Below, in pieces: positions 42,229 to 49,708 of a stretch of DNA of 64,000 nt. Made by a program: the position numbers and the translations under genes. The number at the start of each line of letters is the position of its first letter. Within the stretch, counting starts at the first letter, position 1. This DNA is from CATOSK01 sp963665735 (GTDB lineage Bacteria; Chloroflexota; Dehalococcoidia; Lucifugimonadales; UBA3495), in NCBI GenBank assembly GCA_963665735.1, contig OY762444.1, positions 1,922,001 through 1,986,000 on the forward strand, written 5' to 3'. The notes beneath the pieces were generated by a model that saw only the letters and a list, made by a program, of their open reading frames with translations, did not search any database and had not been told where the DNA came from.

Positions 42229-43176
42229 TTAATCCTGCTTGACCAGCTTTTGCAGCGTCCGGTACTCGTCCTTGGGGTTGGGGTAGCTGCGGGTATGCGT
42301 CCAGGAAACTTCGCCAACGTAGATGTCGGAGCGGGAGTCAATGCAAACGCCGTGGGGCGCGATGAACTTCCCAGTTTCCTCGCCCTCGCCCTGGTTGCCC
42401 AGCCGGGCCAGCGCTTTGCCGGAAGTGTCGTAAATGCTGACCCGCGGCCCCAACCCGGTGGCGGCGATATTGGCCCCGATAGCGGCCCCCAGCTCGCCGA
42501 TGTAAACCAGTCCCGCCTCCTGGTCAATATACAGGCCGCAGGGCCGGGCCATGTTGGTCCATTGGGTCTCAAACTTGCCGTTGGAGTCAAAGACCTGTAC
42601 CCGGTGGTTTTCCCGGTCGGCCACGTAAACCCAGCCGTCCTTGTCGGTGCAGACGTTATGAGCGATGTTGAACTGTCCCGGTTCCGTCCCCGATTCGCCC
42701 CAGGAAAACAGCAGGTCGCCGTCGGGGGAATACTTGTGGACGCGGGCGTTGCCGTAACCGTCGGTAACGTAGAAATCGGCGTTGCGGGGGTCAATGGCGA
42801 CGTGGGTGCAACGGTTGAAGGGGTCACCGCTCATAAAGGGCGCCGGCTGGCCGCTGATTCCCAGGGTAAACAGCACCTTGCCGTCCAGGGTGCATTTCCG
42901 AACCGTATGGTCGCCGTCGTCGGTGCAGAACATGGTATCGTCCGGCGCCATAGTGATGCCGTGGGCGCGGGGGAAAACGCCCTCGCCCCAGGAACGCAGG
43001 AAGTGGCCCTGCTTGTCGAAGACAATCATGGGGTGTTCGCCCCGGTTGAAGGCGTAAACATTATCGTTGGCGTCCACGCCCACCGCCGCCACTTCCTTGA
43101 ACTTCCAGCCGTCGGGAAGCTGCCCCCATCCCTCGGCCACTTCGTAGGTATATTGCGCCGCGCCCAGCAGGACCAT
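42229..43176 (-). CDS. NHL-repeat beta-propeller protein
   Basis: 315 residues. Six NHL-type units including VYAFNRGEHPMIVFDKQGHF, PRAHGITMAPDDTMF, DGKVLFTLG, THVAIDPRNADFYVTDGYGN, AHNVCTDKDGWVYVADRENH and APHGVCIDSRSDIYVGEVSW. The pattern (His-Gly, Asp..YVAD) resembles the peptidyl-alpha-hydroxyglycine lyase/6-bladed propeller group. No signal peptide. Paralogue of the truncated gene at the window start. GGGAGG precedes ATG 43176; an extended -10 TGTTAAAAT on the minus strand (43226-43234) is a possible promoter. Confidence 0.87.
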   Translation of the reverse strand: MVLLGAAQYTYEVAEGWGQLPDGWKFKEVAAVGVDANDNVYAFNRGEHPMIVFDKQGHFLRSWGEGVFPRAHGITMAPDDTMFCTDDGDHTVRKCTLDGKVLFTLGISGQPAPFMSGDPFNRCTHVAIDPRNADFYVTDGYGNARVHKYSPDGDLLFSWGESGTEPGQFNIAHNVCTDKDGWVYVADRENHRVQVFDSNGKFETQWTNMARPCGLYIDQEAGLVYIGELGAAIGANIAATGLGPRVSIYDTSGKALARLGNQGEGEETGKFIAPHGVCIDSRSDIYVGEVSWTHTRSYPNPKDEYRTLQKLVKQD

Positions 43177-43291
43177 ATCTTTTCCTCCCGCCGTTAATTG
43201 TTGATTCCCTTAACAAGTCACCCAGATTTTAACACAAGACGGCCCCGCCGTTGACCCCGGCGATGGCCTGCCTAGTCTGCGTCTCCTGATG

Positions 43292-43297
43292 TATAAT
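43292..43297 (+). promoter_or_regulatory. -10 element for the DUF3883 gene
   Basis: Perfect TATAAT, no convincing -35. Leader of about 35 nt ends with AAGGAGG (43324-43330) before ATG 43338. Confidence 0.5.
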
Positions 43298-43337
43298 CGG
43301 CCAAGAACGAAGGACTTGTTTAGAAGGAGGCACAGCG

Positions 43338-44333
43338 ATGCCCCGCATGAAATTGCCGTCGGGTGAGGAAATGCGACAATGGAACTTGATTGCCCTGCGG
43401 CAGATGGGCCCTGGTTCCCGGCACATTCGCGACATTGACACCAAGATAAGGCAAATGATGCTGGGGTTGGGTGTACCGGCAAACGAGTGTGACTTTGTAC
43501 CCCGTCCTAAGACTGACCCCAGGAACAGGTTGCAATTAAACGCAGAGGGAGGTAGGTCGCAGTTAAAAACAGGAAGAGCCGGGGCGTCGGAATTGGGTTC
43601 GGACGAAAAGGGCTTGCTCGTAAATTCCAAACCAAATCAAGGCTACTGGCGCCTTACACACAAGGGGCGGGCTTACGCCGATGAGTTGATTCAGAAGGAT
43701 AAAAAGCGGCAATTGGCGGCCATCGGGCGTAAACAACAATCCCAGGCGGACAACCAAACTCTCAAAGACCTTGCCGGCCAAGCCGGCGTCCCGGTTACCA
43801 AAATCCGGTTGTTGCAAAAATACTCAATCACCGCAGCAGATTTGGAAAAACTTCTCAAGGAACGCCGCGACGCCCAGTATCAAGAGGAAGACATAAATCC
43901 AGAGGAGGACAAGGATAAAGGCGGCACCATTGCTGTCGGCCTTGGTTCGTCCTCTTACGAAGAGCGGCTTGACGTGGAAAGAGCAGCCATAGACTACATC
44001 CTATCGAAGGAACCCACTTGGCATAATGCCAATACCCCCGATAACCGCAACAATCCCGGCTTCGACTTGTACCAAACCGATAACGGTCGCAAGAACGGCA
44101 AAAAGACGGTTTGGTGTGAGGTCAAGGCGTTGAGTAGCCTATTTAGGCCGGTAAGTCTGACACCTCGGGAAATTTGGGAGGCCCAGAAGCGGAAGGACAA
44201 TTATTGGCTTTATATCGTTGAGAACGTCGGCGCAGAGAACCCCAACATTATCCGAATCCAAAACCCGGCTTATAGAACCGATGAACGGTTTAACTTTGGC
44301 CGGGAATGGCGCGACGACAAGGCCAGCGGCTAA
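43338..44333 (+). CDS. DUF3883 nuclease-like protein with an Mrr-N-like domain
   Basis: 331 residues. The N-terminal 100 residues (MRQWNLIALRQMG to GYWRLTHKGRAYADEL) resemble the winged-helix Mrr N domain of restriction enzymes. The C-terminal domain (about 205-320) has ERLDVERAAIDYI, NNPGFDLYQTD, TVWCEVKAL and YWLYIVENV, the DUF3883 pattern with a PD-(D/E)xK core (Asp of GFDL, ExK of EVK). A modification-dependent or unaccompanied restriction nuclease is the likely role. No methyltransferase adjoins. Converges with, and overlaps by 4 bases, the unknown gene on the other strand. Confidence 0.83.
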   Translation: MPRMKLPSGEEMRQWNLIALRQMGPGSRHIRDIDTKIRQMMLGLGVPANECDFVPRPKTDPRNRLQLNAEGGRSQLKTGRAGASELGSDEKGLLVNSKPNQGYWRLTHKGRAYADELIQKDKKRQLAAIGRKQQSQADNQTLKDLAGQAGVPVTKIRLLQKYSITAADLEKLLKERRDAQYQEEDINPEEDKDKGGTIAVGLGSSSYEERLDVERAAIDYILSKEPTWHNANTPDNRNNPGFDLYQTDNGRKNGKKTVWCEVKALSSLFRPVSLTPREIWEAQKRKDNYWLYIVENVGAENPNIIRIQNPAYRTDERFNFGREWRDDKASG

Positions 44334-44785
44334 CGGCTTTGTTGCCCTGTAACCGCCGGGTGCAAGCTCAGGACACACTCGGCGATCATTTCGCCGATTA
44401 ACGCTGCATGGGGAGTATTTCCGGGAGGCAATCCGGTGATCTCACTATGTGATGGGTCGGCGCCATATAGGTCATCCGCCGCTAGCGGCCGGTTGACAAA
44501 GGAAAGACTTGGCAGTTCATCCTGGAGATACCGCTTGGTTAAGCCGACGTTAAGCTCAACCAAGCGTCCACTGCGACGTATATTCAGCCGAGCCAAGCGT
44601 CTTACCTGTTCCAGTTGTTCCGCCTTTGAAGAATCGCTAAAGTACTCCAGCCAGTACACGGATAGACCACTATCTTGGGGGCGGAGTCGAAACACAGCGG
44701 CGTCCACAGTGCCATCGTCATGCAGGTTGCGGGAATTGGCGTAACGGACCACGTGCGCAGCATCCGGCAATTCCATATTTGTCAC
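44330..44785 (-). CDS. Unknown protein, second of a coupled pair
   Basis: 151 residues: HVVRYANSRNLHDDGTVDAA, VFRLRPQDSGLSVYWLEYF, EQVRRLARLNIRRSGRLVEL, then a Pro/His-rich C-terminus with TPHAALIGEMIAECVLSLHP. No family recognised with confidence. It starts at GTG 44785, overlapping the stop of the upstream gene (GTGA), so translation is probably coupled. Its stop overlaps that of the DUF3883 gene. Toxin-antitoxin-like or host-defence accessory functions are possibilities only. Confidence 0.7.
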   Translation of the reverse strand: MTNMELPDAAHVVRYANSRNLHDDGTVDAAVFRLRPQDSGLSVYWLEYFSDSSKAEQLEQVRRLARLNIRRSGRLVELNVGLTKRYLQDELPSLSFVNRPLAADDLYGADPSHSEITGLPPGNTPHAALIGEMIAECVLSLHPAVTGQQSR

Positions 44786-45207
44786 TGCTCCAACATAGCA
44801 GACAACTCAAAAGCCTCAATCTGTTTCTTAATGCCGTTGAAAGTATCCGTGCCGGCCACCCTTGATACCTTTTTGGCCCTTGACCGGCGCTTGAAAATCA
44901 CGTACTCCACCATCCGGCCTCCCAGGAACTGGAGACCCAGATGGTTTTCCTTCCCACCTCTCCACACCGCCCGCAAGTTGCCGTTGTCCATCAACACCAG
45001 CGACCCTTTCCGGGTTGCGGGGAGCGATTTTACGAAGGCCCAAAAGTCCTTTTCCGAGGCGGGGCTAATGGTCACGCCGTCTTCCTCGCCATACTCCCGC
45101 AGTTCCTCAATGCGCTCCCGGTAGGCTTGACGAGTCCGGCGGGTCAGCTTGCGTTGTTGGCTCTGTTGTGTCGCAGTCACGGGAATACCCTGAATTGCCC
45201 TGGTCAT
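44782..45207 (-). CDS. Unknown protein, first of a coupled pair
   Basis: 141 residues: a basic N-terminal helix (RKLTRRTRQAYRERIEELRE), SEKDFWAFVKSLPATRKGSL, LVLMDNGNLRAVWRGGKENH, LGLQFLGGRMVEYVIFKRR. The LMDNGNLRAVW...LGLQFLGG pattern looks like a compact beta-rich domain; I do not know the family. A TTGTAC-17-TAGACT promoter predicts a transcript starting about 5 nt before the ATG, with no ribosome-binding site. Confidence 0.7.
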   Translation of the reverse strand: MTRAIQGIPVTATQQSQQRKLTRRTRQAYRERIEELREYGEEDGVTISPASEKDFWAFVKSLPATRKGSLVLMDNGNLRAVWRGGKENHLGLQFLGGRMVEYVIFKRRSRAKKVSRVAGTDTFNGIKKQIEAFELSAMLEQ

Positions 45208-45218
45208 CGGGTGAAAGT

Positions 45219-45247
45219 AGTCTAACGTCCGGCGGCGGGCCGTACAA
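45219..45247 (-). promoter_or_regulatory. Promoter of the unknown two-gene unit
   Basis: Minus strand: TTGTAC (45242-45247), 17-bp spacer, TAGACT (45219-45224). Expected start about 45212, nearly leaderless. Back-to-back with the hemQ promoter. Confidence 0.55.
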
Positions 45248-45260
45248 GGTCAGTATGCCG

Positions 45261-45289
45261 TTGCCACCCACCGCCCCCGGTTGTTATCA
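45261..45289 (+). promoter_or_regulatory. Promoter of hemQ
   Basis: TTGCCA (45261-45266), 17-bp spacer, TATCAT (45284-45289). Leader about 26 nt with AAAGGGG before ATG 45322. Confidence 0.6.
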
Positions 45290-45321
45290 TCCGCCCATCC
45301 ACACCGATAAAGGGGCGCCCG

Positions 45322-46017
45322 ATGGCCCAGGATAGTCAGCGCGACTTCGTAAAATATACCTTCTACCAGCTAGACCCGGCTTGGCGCGACCTCCCGCCGG
45401 CGGAGCAGTCCCAGAGCAAGGCCCAATTCGCCGCGGTGCTGGCCGAATGTTCCCCCGATGTCGCCGTGTCCGGTTACAGCCTGGTGGGCACCCGCGGCGA
45501 CGTGGACTTGATGCTGTGGAAGGTCAGCCCCACGCTGGAACCCATCAACGAACTGATGGCCCAATTAAACCGCACCCGCCTGGGCCGGTTCCTGCGGACG
45601 GCCCATTCCTACCTGGCCATGACCCGCCGCTCGCCCTACATTGACCACCACCGCCACGAGGGGCAGGAAGGCGCCGCCTCCACCGTCCGCATGGTGGGCC
45701 GCAAGTACCTGTTCGTCTATCCCTTCGTCAAGACCAACGAATGGTATCAACTGCCCCAGGCCAAACGTCAGGAAATGATGAACGAGCATTTCCAGATTGG
45801 CCACAAGTACCCCCAGGTCAAAATCACCACTTCCTACTCTTTCGGGCTGGACGACCAGGAGTTTGTCCTGGGCTTTGAGACCGACGACCCCGGCGCCTTC
45901 CTCGACCTGGTGATGGAACTGCGGGAGTCCAAGGCCCGCCCCTTTACCCTGCGGGACACCCCCATCTTCACCTGCATCCACAAGCCCCTGGAAGCCTGCC
46001 TTGACGACCTGGGTTAA
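45322..46017 (+). CDS. hemQ: Coproheme decarboxylase/chlorite-dismutase family protein
   Basis: 231 residues, the family length. KYLFVYPFVKTNEWYQLPQA (parts), MMNEHFQIGHKYPQVKITTS with the proximal heme-ligand His of GHKY, YSFGLDDQEFVLGFETDDP, and RDTPIFTC are diagnostic. HemQ turns coproheme III into heme b in the Gram-positive/Chloroflexota pathway; true chlorite dismutases carry a distal Arg, which is not evident at the corresponding TTSYSFGLDDQ region. Own promoter and a strong terminator. Confidence 0.93.
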   Translation: MAQDSQRDFVKYTFYQLDPAWRDLPPAEQSQSKAQFAAVLAECSPDVAVSGYSLVGTRGDVDLMLWKVSPTLEPINELMAQLNRTRLGRFLRTAHSYLAMTRRSPYIDHHRHEGQEGAASTVRMVGRKYLFVYPFVKTNEWYQLPQAKRQEMMNEHFQIGHKYPQVKITTSYSFGLDDQEFVLGFETDDPGAFLDLVMELRESKARPFTLRDTPIFTCIHKPLEACLDDLG

Positions 46018-46045
46018 AGCGTCACTCCGCCGTTCCCGGAAATGC

Positions 46046-46081
46046 AAAACCCCCGGAGGCGTTAGTCTCTCCGGGGGTTTT
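46046..46081 (+). terminator. Rho-independent terminator after hemQ
   Basis: AAAACCCCCGGAG (46046-46058) pairs with CTCCGGGGGTTTT (46069-46081) around a 10-base loop. The A and T runs on both sides make it usable in both directions, also ending the ferredoxin transcript. Confidence 0.85.
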
Positions 46082-46124
46082 CCGGTTGCCTACAGTCGGC
46101 TTGGCCGACTTTTTCTTGAAGCGG

Positions 46125-46394
46125 CTACTTCCGCATCAGCGTGGACGGGTCGTTGTCCTTGAAGTAGTCGTAGTTCCTGGAGATGTATTCGTTCCAAGTG
46201 TCCGGCACGGCGTCCTCGGCGAAGATGGCCGTCACCGGGCAGACCGGCTCGCAGGCGGCGCAGTCAATACACTCGTCCGGGTTGATGAAGTACATATCGT
46301 CTTCTTCCCGGGTGTAGATGCAGTCCACCGGGCAAACGTCAACGCAGGCTGCGTCCTTAACCCCGACACACGGCTCGGTGATGATGTAGGTCAT
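46125..46394 (-). CDS. fdxA: 7Fe ferredoxin
   Basis: 89 residues. Cys9, Cys17, Cys21-Pro and Cys42-x2-Cys45-x2-Cys48-x3-Cys52-Pro reproduce the Azotobacter ferredoxin I layout: Cys9/17/52 for a [3Fe-4S] cluster and Cys21/42/45/48 for a [4Fe-4S] cluster; Cys25 is free. The C-terminal tail (PDTWNEYISRNYDYFKDN) is typical of bacterial FdxA. Soluble low-potential electron carrier. GAGGAGC lies upstream of ATG 46394. Confidence 0.95.
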   Translation of the reverse strand: MTYIITEPCVGVKDAACVDVCPVDCIYTREEDDMYFINPDECIDCAACEPVCPVTAIFAEDAVPDTWNEYISRNYDYFKDNDPSTLMRK

Positions 46395-46484
46395 TGTTTG
46401 TTGCTCCTCTGGAAATATCCGGTTGAAATGTCCGGGCAGCTCCGGGCGTCCCGGCCGCCTCGACGGAAAGTTTATGCCGGCGAA

Positions 46485-46512
46485 ATTATAGCATAGGGCC
46501 TTTGGTTTGCAA
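46485..46512 (-). promoter_or_regulatory. Promoter of the ferredoxin gene
   Basis: Minus strand: TTGCAA (46507-46512), 16-bp spacer ending TGC, TATAAT (46485-46490), so a -35 and an extended -10. Leader about 85 nt. Confidence 0.7.
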
Positions 46513-46538
46513 TAACGCGCCGGCGCAGGTTTCGCCCT

Positions 46539-46979
46539 TTACAGCACCAAGCCGTAAGTGCGCTTCTTGATGGACAGGTTAACGAAGGTCTCGGTGCGCT
46601 GCACGCCTTCAATGATTCCGATTTTGGTTCGCAGGAAGTCGCCCAGCCCCTCCGCCGACTCCAGGCCGGCCCACACGAAAACGTCGTAGGCGCCGGTGGT
46701 CACGGCCACGTAGTGGGCTTCCTGCAAGCCGGCTATGGACTCGGCCACCTGGTCCGACTTGCCCGGCCCGGTTTGCAGGCCGATTAACGCGGTAGTGGCG
46801 TAACCCAGTTTTTCCAGGTTGGGGACGGCCACCACGTTCACCACGTCGTCCTGAATCAACCGCCGCAGCCGGCGGCGCACCGTTCCCTCGCTGACCCCCA
46901 CTTCGCGGGCGATTTTCGCATTGGACGCCCGCCCGTCCATCTGCAACAAGGCGATGATTTTGCGGTCCAGTTCGTCCAT
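46539..46979 (-). CDS. Lrp/AsnC-family transcriptional regulator
   Basis: 146 residues. N-terminal HTH (MDELDRKIIALLQMDGR, NAKIAREVGVSEGTVRRRL, 2-50) and C-terminal ligand-binding ACT-like RAM domain (ALIGLQTGPGKSDQVAESIA, HYVAVTTGAYDVFVWAGLES, 70-140). Binds DNA as a dimer or octamer in response to an amino acid or similar ligand. ATG 46979 gives the classic MDELDRKI start. The promoter is perfect consensus and carries a dyad over the -10, suggesting autoregulation. Confidence 0.93.
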   Translation of the reverse strand: MDELDRKIIALLQMDGRASNAKIAREVGVSEGTVRRRLRRLIQDDVVNVVAVPNLEKLGYATTALIGLQTGPGKSDQVAESIAGLQEAHYVAVTTGAYDVFVWAGLESAEGLGDFLRTKIGIIEGVQRTETFVNLSIKKRTYGLVL

Positions 46980-47014
46980 TATTGTTGTACTCCGTAACCG
47001 AAGTTGCGCTTTTC

Positions 47015-47039
47015 GACCGCTCATTATATTGGCGCGGTC
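47015..47039. promoter_or_regulatory. Dyad over the Lrp-type gene's -10, candidate operator
   Basis: GACCGC (47015-47020) and GCGGTC (47034-47039) with 13 bases between, which contain the minus-strand TATAAT. Position fits a repressor site for the regulator itself. Confidence 0.5.
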
Positions 47040-47051
47040 AATGGGTGTCAA
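47023..47051 (-). promoter_or_regulatory. Consensus sigma-70 promoter of the Lrp-type gene
   Basis: Minus strand: TTGACA (47046-47051), 17-bp spacer, TATAAT (47023-47028): full consensus at both hexamers and the optimal spacing. Leader about 37 nt. Confidence 0.85.
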
Positions 47052-47692
47052 CCAGTCACCCTTTTAAGGCGAATGGCGTTTTTCTGATGATTGGCCTACC
47101 AGGTATAGCTTAACTGGCATAGTACGCTACCGATTTCGTCACCACGATAATGGCCCAAACCACAGTTTGCCTTCGCTTGTATTTCCCCACTGACTCCCGC
47201 TATTCCCGCGAAAAACGTAGGGGCGCACGGCCGTGCGCCCCTACCCCCGAAAACAACCTTGCCCCAACCGAACCCCCAATCAATACCTCCCCCCCTATTC
47301 AGGTGGAGGGTCGGGGTGGGGGTGGTCGCCTCCGTGCGGGAAACGACTCCCCGCCAACGCCAACCGTCATTCCGGCGCAAGCAGGAATCCATATCCCCCG
47401 CAACTCAACCCGTCATTCCGGCGTAGGCCGGAATCCAGGAACATGAAGATGCTTATGTCCGCCCCTTAGTGCAAGAGAACTACCTGAAACCAAACGCCAC
47501 CAACTTCCCCCCAGGCTCTTTCGATTGTTGCAGTGGCCGCCCCAATGTTACCCTGAACGAAGTGAAGGGTCTAAAATCATACGAGCCGGACGACGTTGGC
47601 TAAGGCAGGAATTTTAGATTCTTCGCTTTGCTCAGAATGACATACTTGGGCTATGGAATGAAAATCAAAAGACCCTGACCTCCTTCCGGCGG
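47052..47692. repeat. Intergenic block of dispersed repeats
   Basis: No gene is seen. 28-bp palindrome at 47217-47244; C-rich/G-rich repeat around 47287-47322; hairpin repeats at about 47369-47392 and 47410-47436; a MITE-like element at 47547-47643. Confidence 0.85.
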
Positions 47693-47721
47693 TTGTAGGC
47701 CGGGGGCCGATTTGATATATT
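47693..47721 (+). promoter_or_regulatory. Promoter of tRNA-Ser (and miaB)
   Basis: TTGTAG (47693-47698), 17-bp spacer, TATATT (47716-47721). Expected start about 47728, 9 bases before the tRNA. Confidence 0.55.
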
Positions 47722-47736
47722 GGTGCTACGATGCGC

Positions 47737-47828
47737 GGAGGGATCGCATAGTGGTCTAGTGCGGGCGCCTGCTAAGCGCTTATCCTGAGAAATTGGGATC
47801 GTGGGTTCGAATCCCACTCCCTCCGCCA
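47737..47828 (+). tRNA. tRNA-Ser (anticodon GCT)
   Basis: Acceptor GGAGGGA (47737-47743) pairs with TCCCTCC (47818-47824), then G and an encoded CCA. Anticodon stem GGCGC/GCGCT encloses CTGCTAA, anticodon GCT at 47771-47773, reading AGC/AGU. A long variable arm (TATCCTGAGAAATTGGGAT) and GTTCGAATC T-loop confirm the serine type. miaB starts 22 bases on. Confidence 0.95.
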
Positions 47829-47850
47829 GATTCCTCTGATTTTAGGTCCG

Positions 47851-49185
47851 ATGGAAACTTTTTATATCTGGACCATAGGCTGTCAGATGAACAAGGCCGA
47901 TTCCCAGCGTTTGGGTTCGGCCCTGGAACAACTCGGCCTTAACGAAGTCCAGCGCCCCAAAGACGCCGACATGGTGGTGTTCAATTCCTGCGTCGTGCGG
48001 CAGAACGCCGAGGACAAGGTAGCCAACAACCTGACCCTGATGCGGCCCGTGAAGAACAAGCGGCCCGACCAGGTGGTTGCCCTGATGGGGTGCATGGTTG
48101 GCCCCAAAACCGAAGGCTTGCAACGGCAATTCCCCTGGGTTGACCTGTTCATGCGCCCCCAGCAGTATGGCCCCCTGCTTGACTTGGTTGGTGAACGCAT
48201 TGGGGTTGACTGGGAAGGCTGCGTCGGTTCCCTGGCCCCCATTCACCCGGAGGTGACCGCCTTTGTCCCCATAATCCAGGGCTGCGACCTCATGTGTACC
48301 TTCTGCATCATTCCCTACCGCCGGGGCCGGCAGGTCAGCCGCCCGGTGGCCGAAGTGGTGCGGGAAGTGGAACTCTTGACCCAGCGCGGCGTCCGGGAAG
48401 TCACCGTCCTAGGGCAGACCGTTGACGCCTACGGCAACGACTTGCCAGACCGCCCCGACCTGGCCGACCTGCTAACCGAACTTGACGCCATCCCCGACCT
48501 GTGGCGTATCCGGTTTCTGACCTCGCACCCTTCCTTTATGAGCCGCCGGATTATCCAGGCGGTAGCCGACTTGCCCAAGGTCTGCGAACATATCAACCTG
48601 CCGGTGCAGGCCGGCGACGATGAAGTCCTGGCCCGGATGCGCCGGCCCTACACCGGCGGCGAATACCGGGAATTGGTCAACAACATCCGCGATACCATCC
48701 CCGGCGTGGCGATGAGCACCGACTTAATCGTAGGTTTCCCCGGCGAAACCGAGGCCCAGTACCAACGCTCCGCCGATTTGATGGCCGAACTGCGGTTTGA
48801 CAAGCTCCACTCCGCCGCTTACTCTACCCGCCCCGGCACCGTCGCCCACCGGAGCATGGCTGACGACGTGCCGCCGGCAGAGAAGGAACGCCGGTTGAAG
48901 GCCATTGACCGCCAGCAGGAAGAAATCCAGCGGGAAATCAACGGCGCCCTGGTGGGCCAAACGATGCAGGTCTTGGTGGACGGCCACCAGAAAGGCAAAT
49001 GGCGGGGCCGCACCCGCACCGACAAGCTGGTCTTTTTTCCCGACGACGGCGACCCCTTGGGCCGGCTGGTTGACGTCAAAATAGAAAGCGCCAGCCCCTG
49101 GGCGCTGCAAGGCATCCTGGCGGAAACTGAGGAGTTTCCCCACCAACCGGCGCAATCCGGCCAAGCAAGCGGGGTAAAGATATGA
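47851..49185 (+). CDS. miaB: tRNA-2-methylthio-N6-dimethylallyladenosine synthase
   Basis: 444 residues. N-terminal MTTase domain with conserved Cys (TIGCQMN, FNSCVVRQNAEDK, ALMGCMVG), radical-SAM domain with CDLMCTFCIIPYRRG (CxxxCxxC), INLPVQAGDDEVLARMRRPY and STDLIVGFPGETE, then a TRAM domain (about 375-435). Adds methylthio to i6A37 in tRNAs reading UNN codons. It does not act on the neighbouring tRNA-Ser(GCT), so the adjacency is positional. The last 4 bases overlap the coiled-coil gene. Confidence 0.95.
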   Translation: METFYIWTIGCQMNKADSQRLGSALEQLGLNEVQRPKDADMVVFNSCVVRQNAEDKVANNLTLMRPVKNKRPDQVVALMGCMVGPKTEGLQRQFPWVDLFMRPQQYGPLLDLVGERIGVDWEGCVGSLAPIHPEVTAFVPIIQGCDLMCTFCIIPYRRGRQVSRPVAEVVREVELLTQRGVREVTVLGQTVDAYGNDLPDRPDLADLLTELDAIPDLWRIRFLTSHPSFMSRRIIQAVADLPKVCEHINLPVQAGDDEVLARMRRPYTGGEYRELVNNIRDTIPGVAMSTDLIVGFPGETEAQYQRSADLMAELRFDKLHSAAYSTRPGTVAHRSMADDVPPAEKERRLKAIDRQQEEIQREINGALVGQTMQVLVDGHQKGKWRGRTRTDKLVFFPDDGDPLGRLVDVKIESASPWALQGILAETEEFPHQPAQSGQASGVKI

Positions 49186-49568
49186 CGGATGACATGGTGC
49201 GAAACCTGGGTCACTTGGAAGGCCGCTTGGATGAACAGACGGCAGCCTTGCAGGACTTGAAAGCCGGCCAGCAGGAAATCAACGCCCGGCTGGATTCGAT
49301 GTCCGAGCAGTTCAACAACCGGCTGGATTCAGTGTCTGACCAAGTCAACAGCCGGATTGATGCGACGGTTGAGCGATTCAACAACCGGGTTGATGCGGTA
49401 GTTGACCAATTCAACGCCAGGGTTGATTCGGTGGTTGAACAGTTCAACGCCCGGTTCGACGCGCGGGAGAGACAACTCAATAGCCGCATGGACCGGCTCT
49501 TCTACGCAATCCTGGCAGTTGGAGGCGGCATAATCGCCTCCTTGGTCGGCCTGATAATAACTGGTTGA
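49182..49568 (+). CDS. Hendecad coiled-coil protein with C-terminal membrane anchor
   Basis: 128 residues. Residues 34-105 are near-perfect 11-residue repeats: NARLDSMSEQF, NNRLDSVSDQV, NSRIDATVERF, NNRVDAVVDQF, NARVDSVVEQF, NARFDARERQL and the start of a seventh. Hendecads form nearly straight coiled coils. Residues 106-127 (LFYAILAVGGGIIASLVGLI) are a single membrane helix, giving a tail-anchored rod facing the cytoplasm. ATG overlaps the miaB stop (ATGA). Resembles the DUF1640/short-hendecad tail-anchored proteins seen in many bacteria; function unknown. Confidence 0.83.
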   Translation: MTDDMVRNLGHLEGRLDEQTAALQDLKAGQQEINARLDSMSEQFNNRLDSVSDQVNSRIDATVERFNNRVDAVVDQFNARVDSVVEQFNARFDARERQLNSRMDRLFYAILAVGGGIIASLVGLIITG

Positions 49569-49708
49569 TTCCAGGGCAACCCACAAAAATGCGGTCGGCG
49601 TCCCATCCCACGATGGGGCAAAATGAGTAATTCCCGGCCGGCCGGACTTGCAAATAATATAGGCGTAGAACGGTTCCCGGTTTGGGGGCCTTTCGGCAGG
49701 GTAGTGAT

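Noticed and set aside
47737..47851. Integration site (attachment site) at tRNA-Ser
   Set aside because: No integrase gene, no duplicated 3' end of the tRNA; miaB follows directly.
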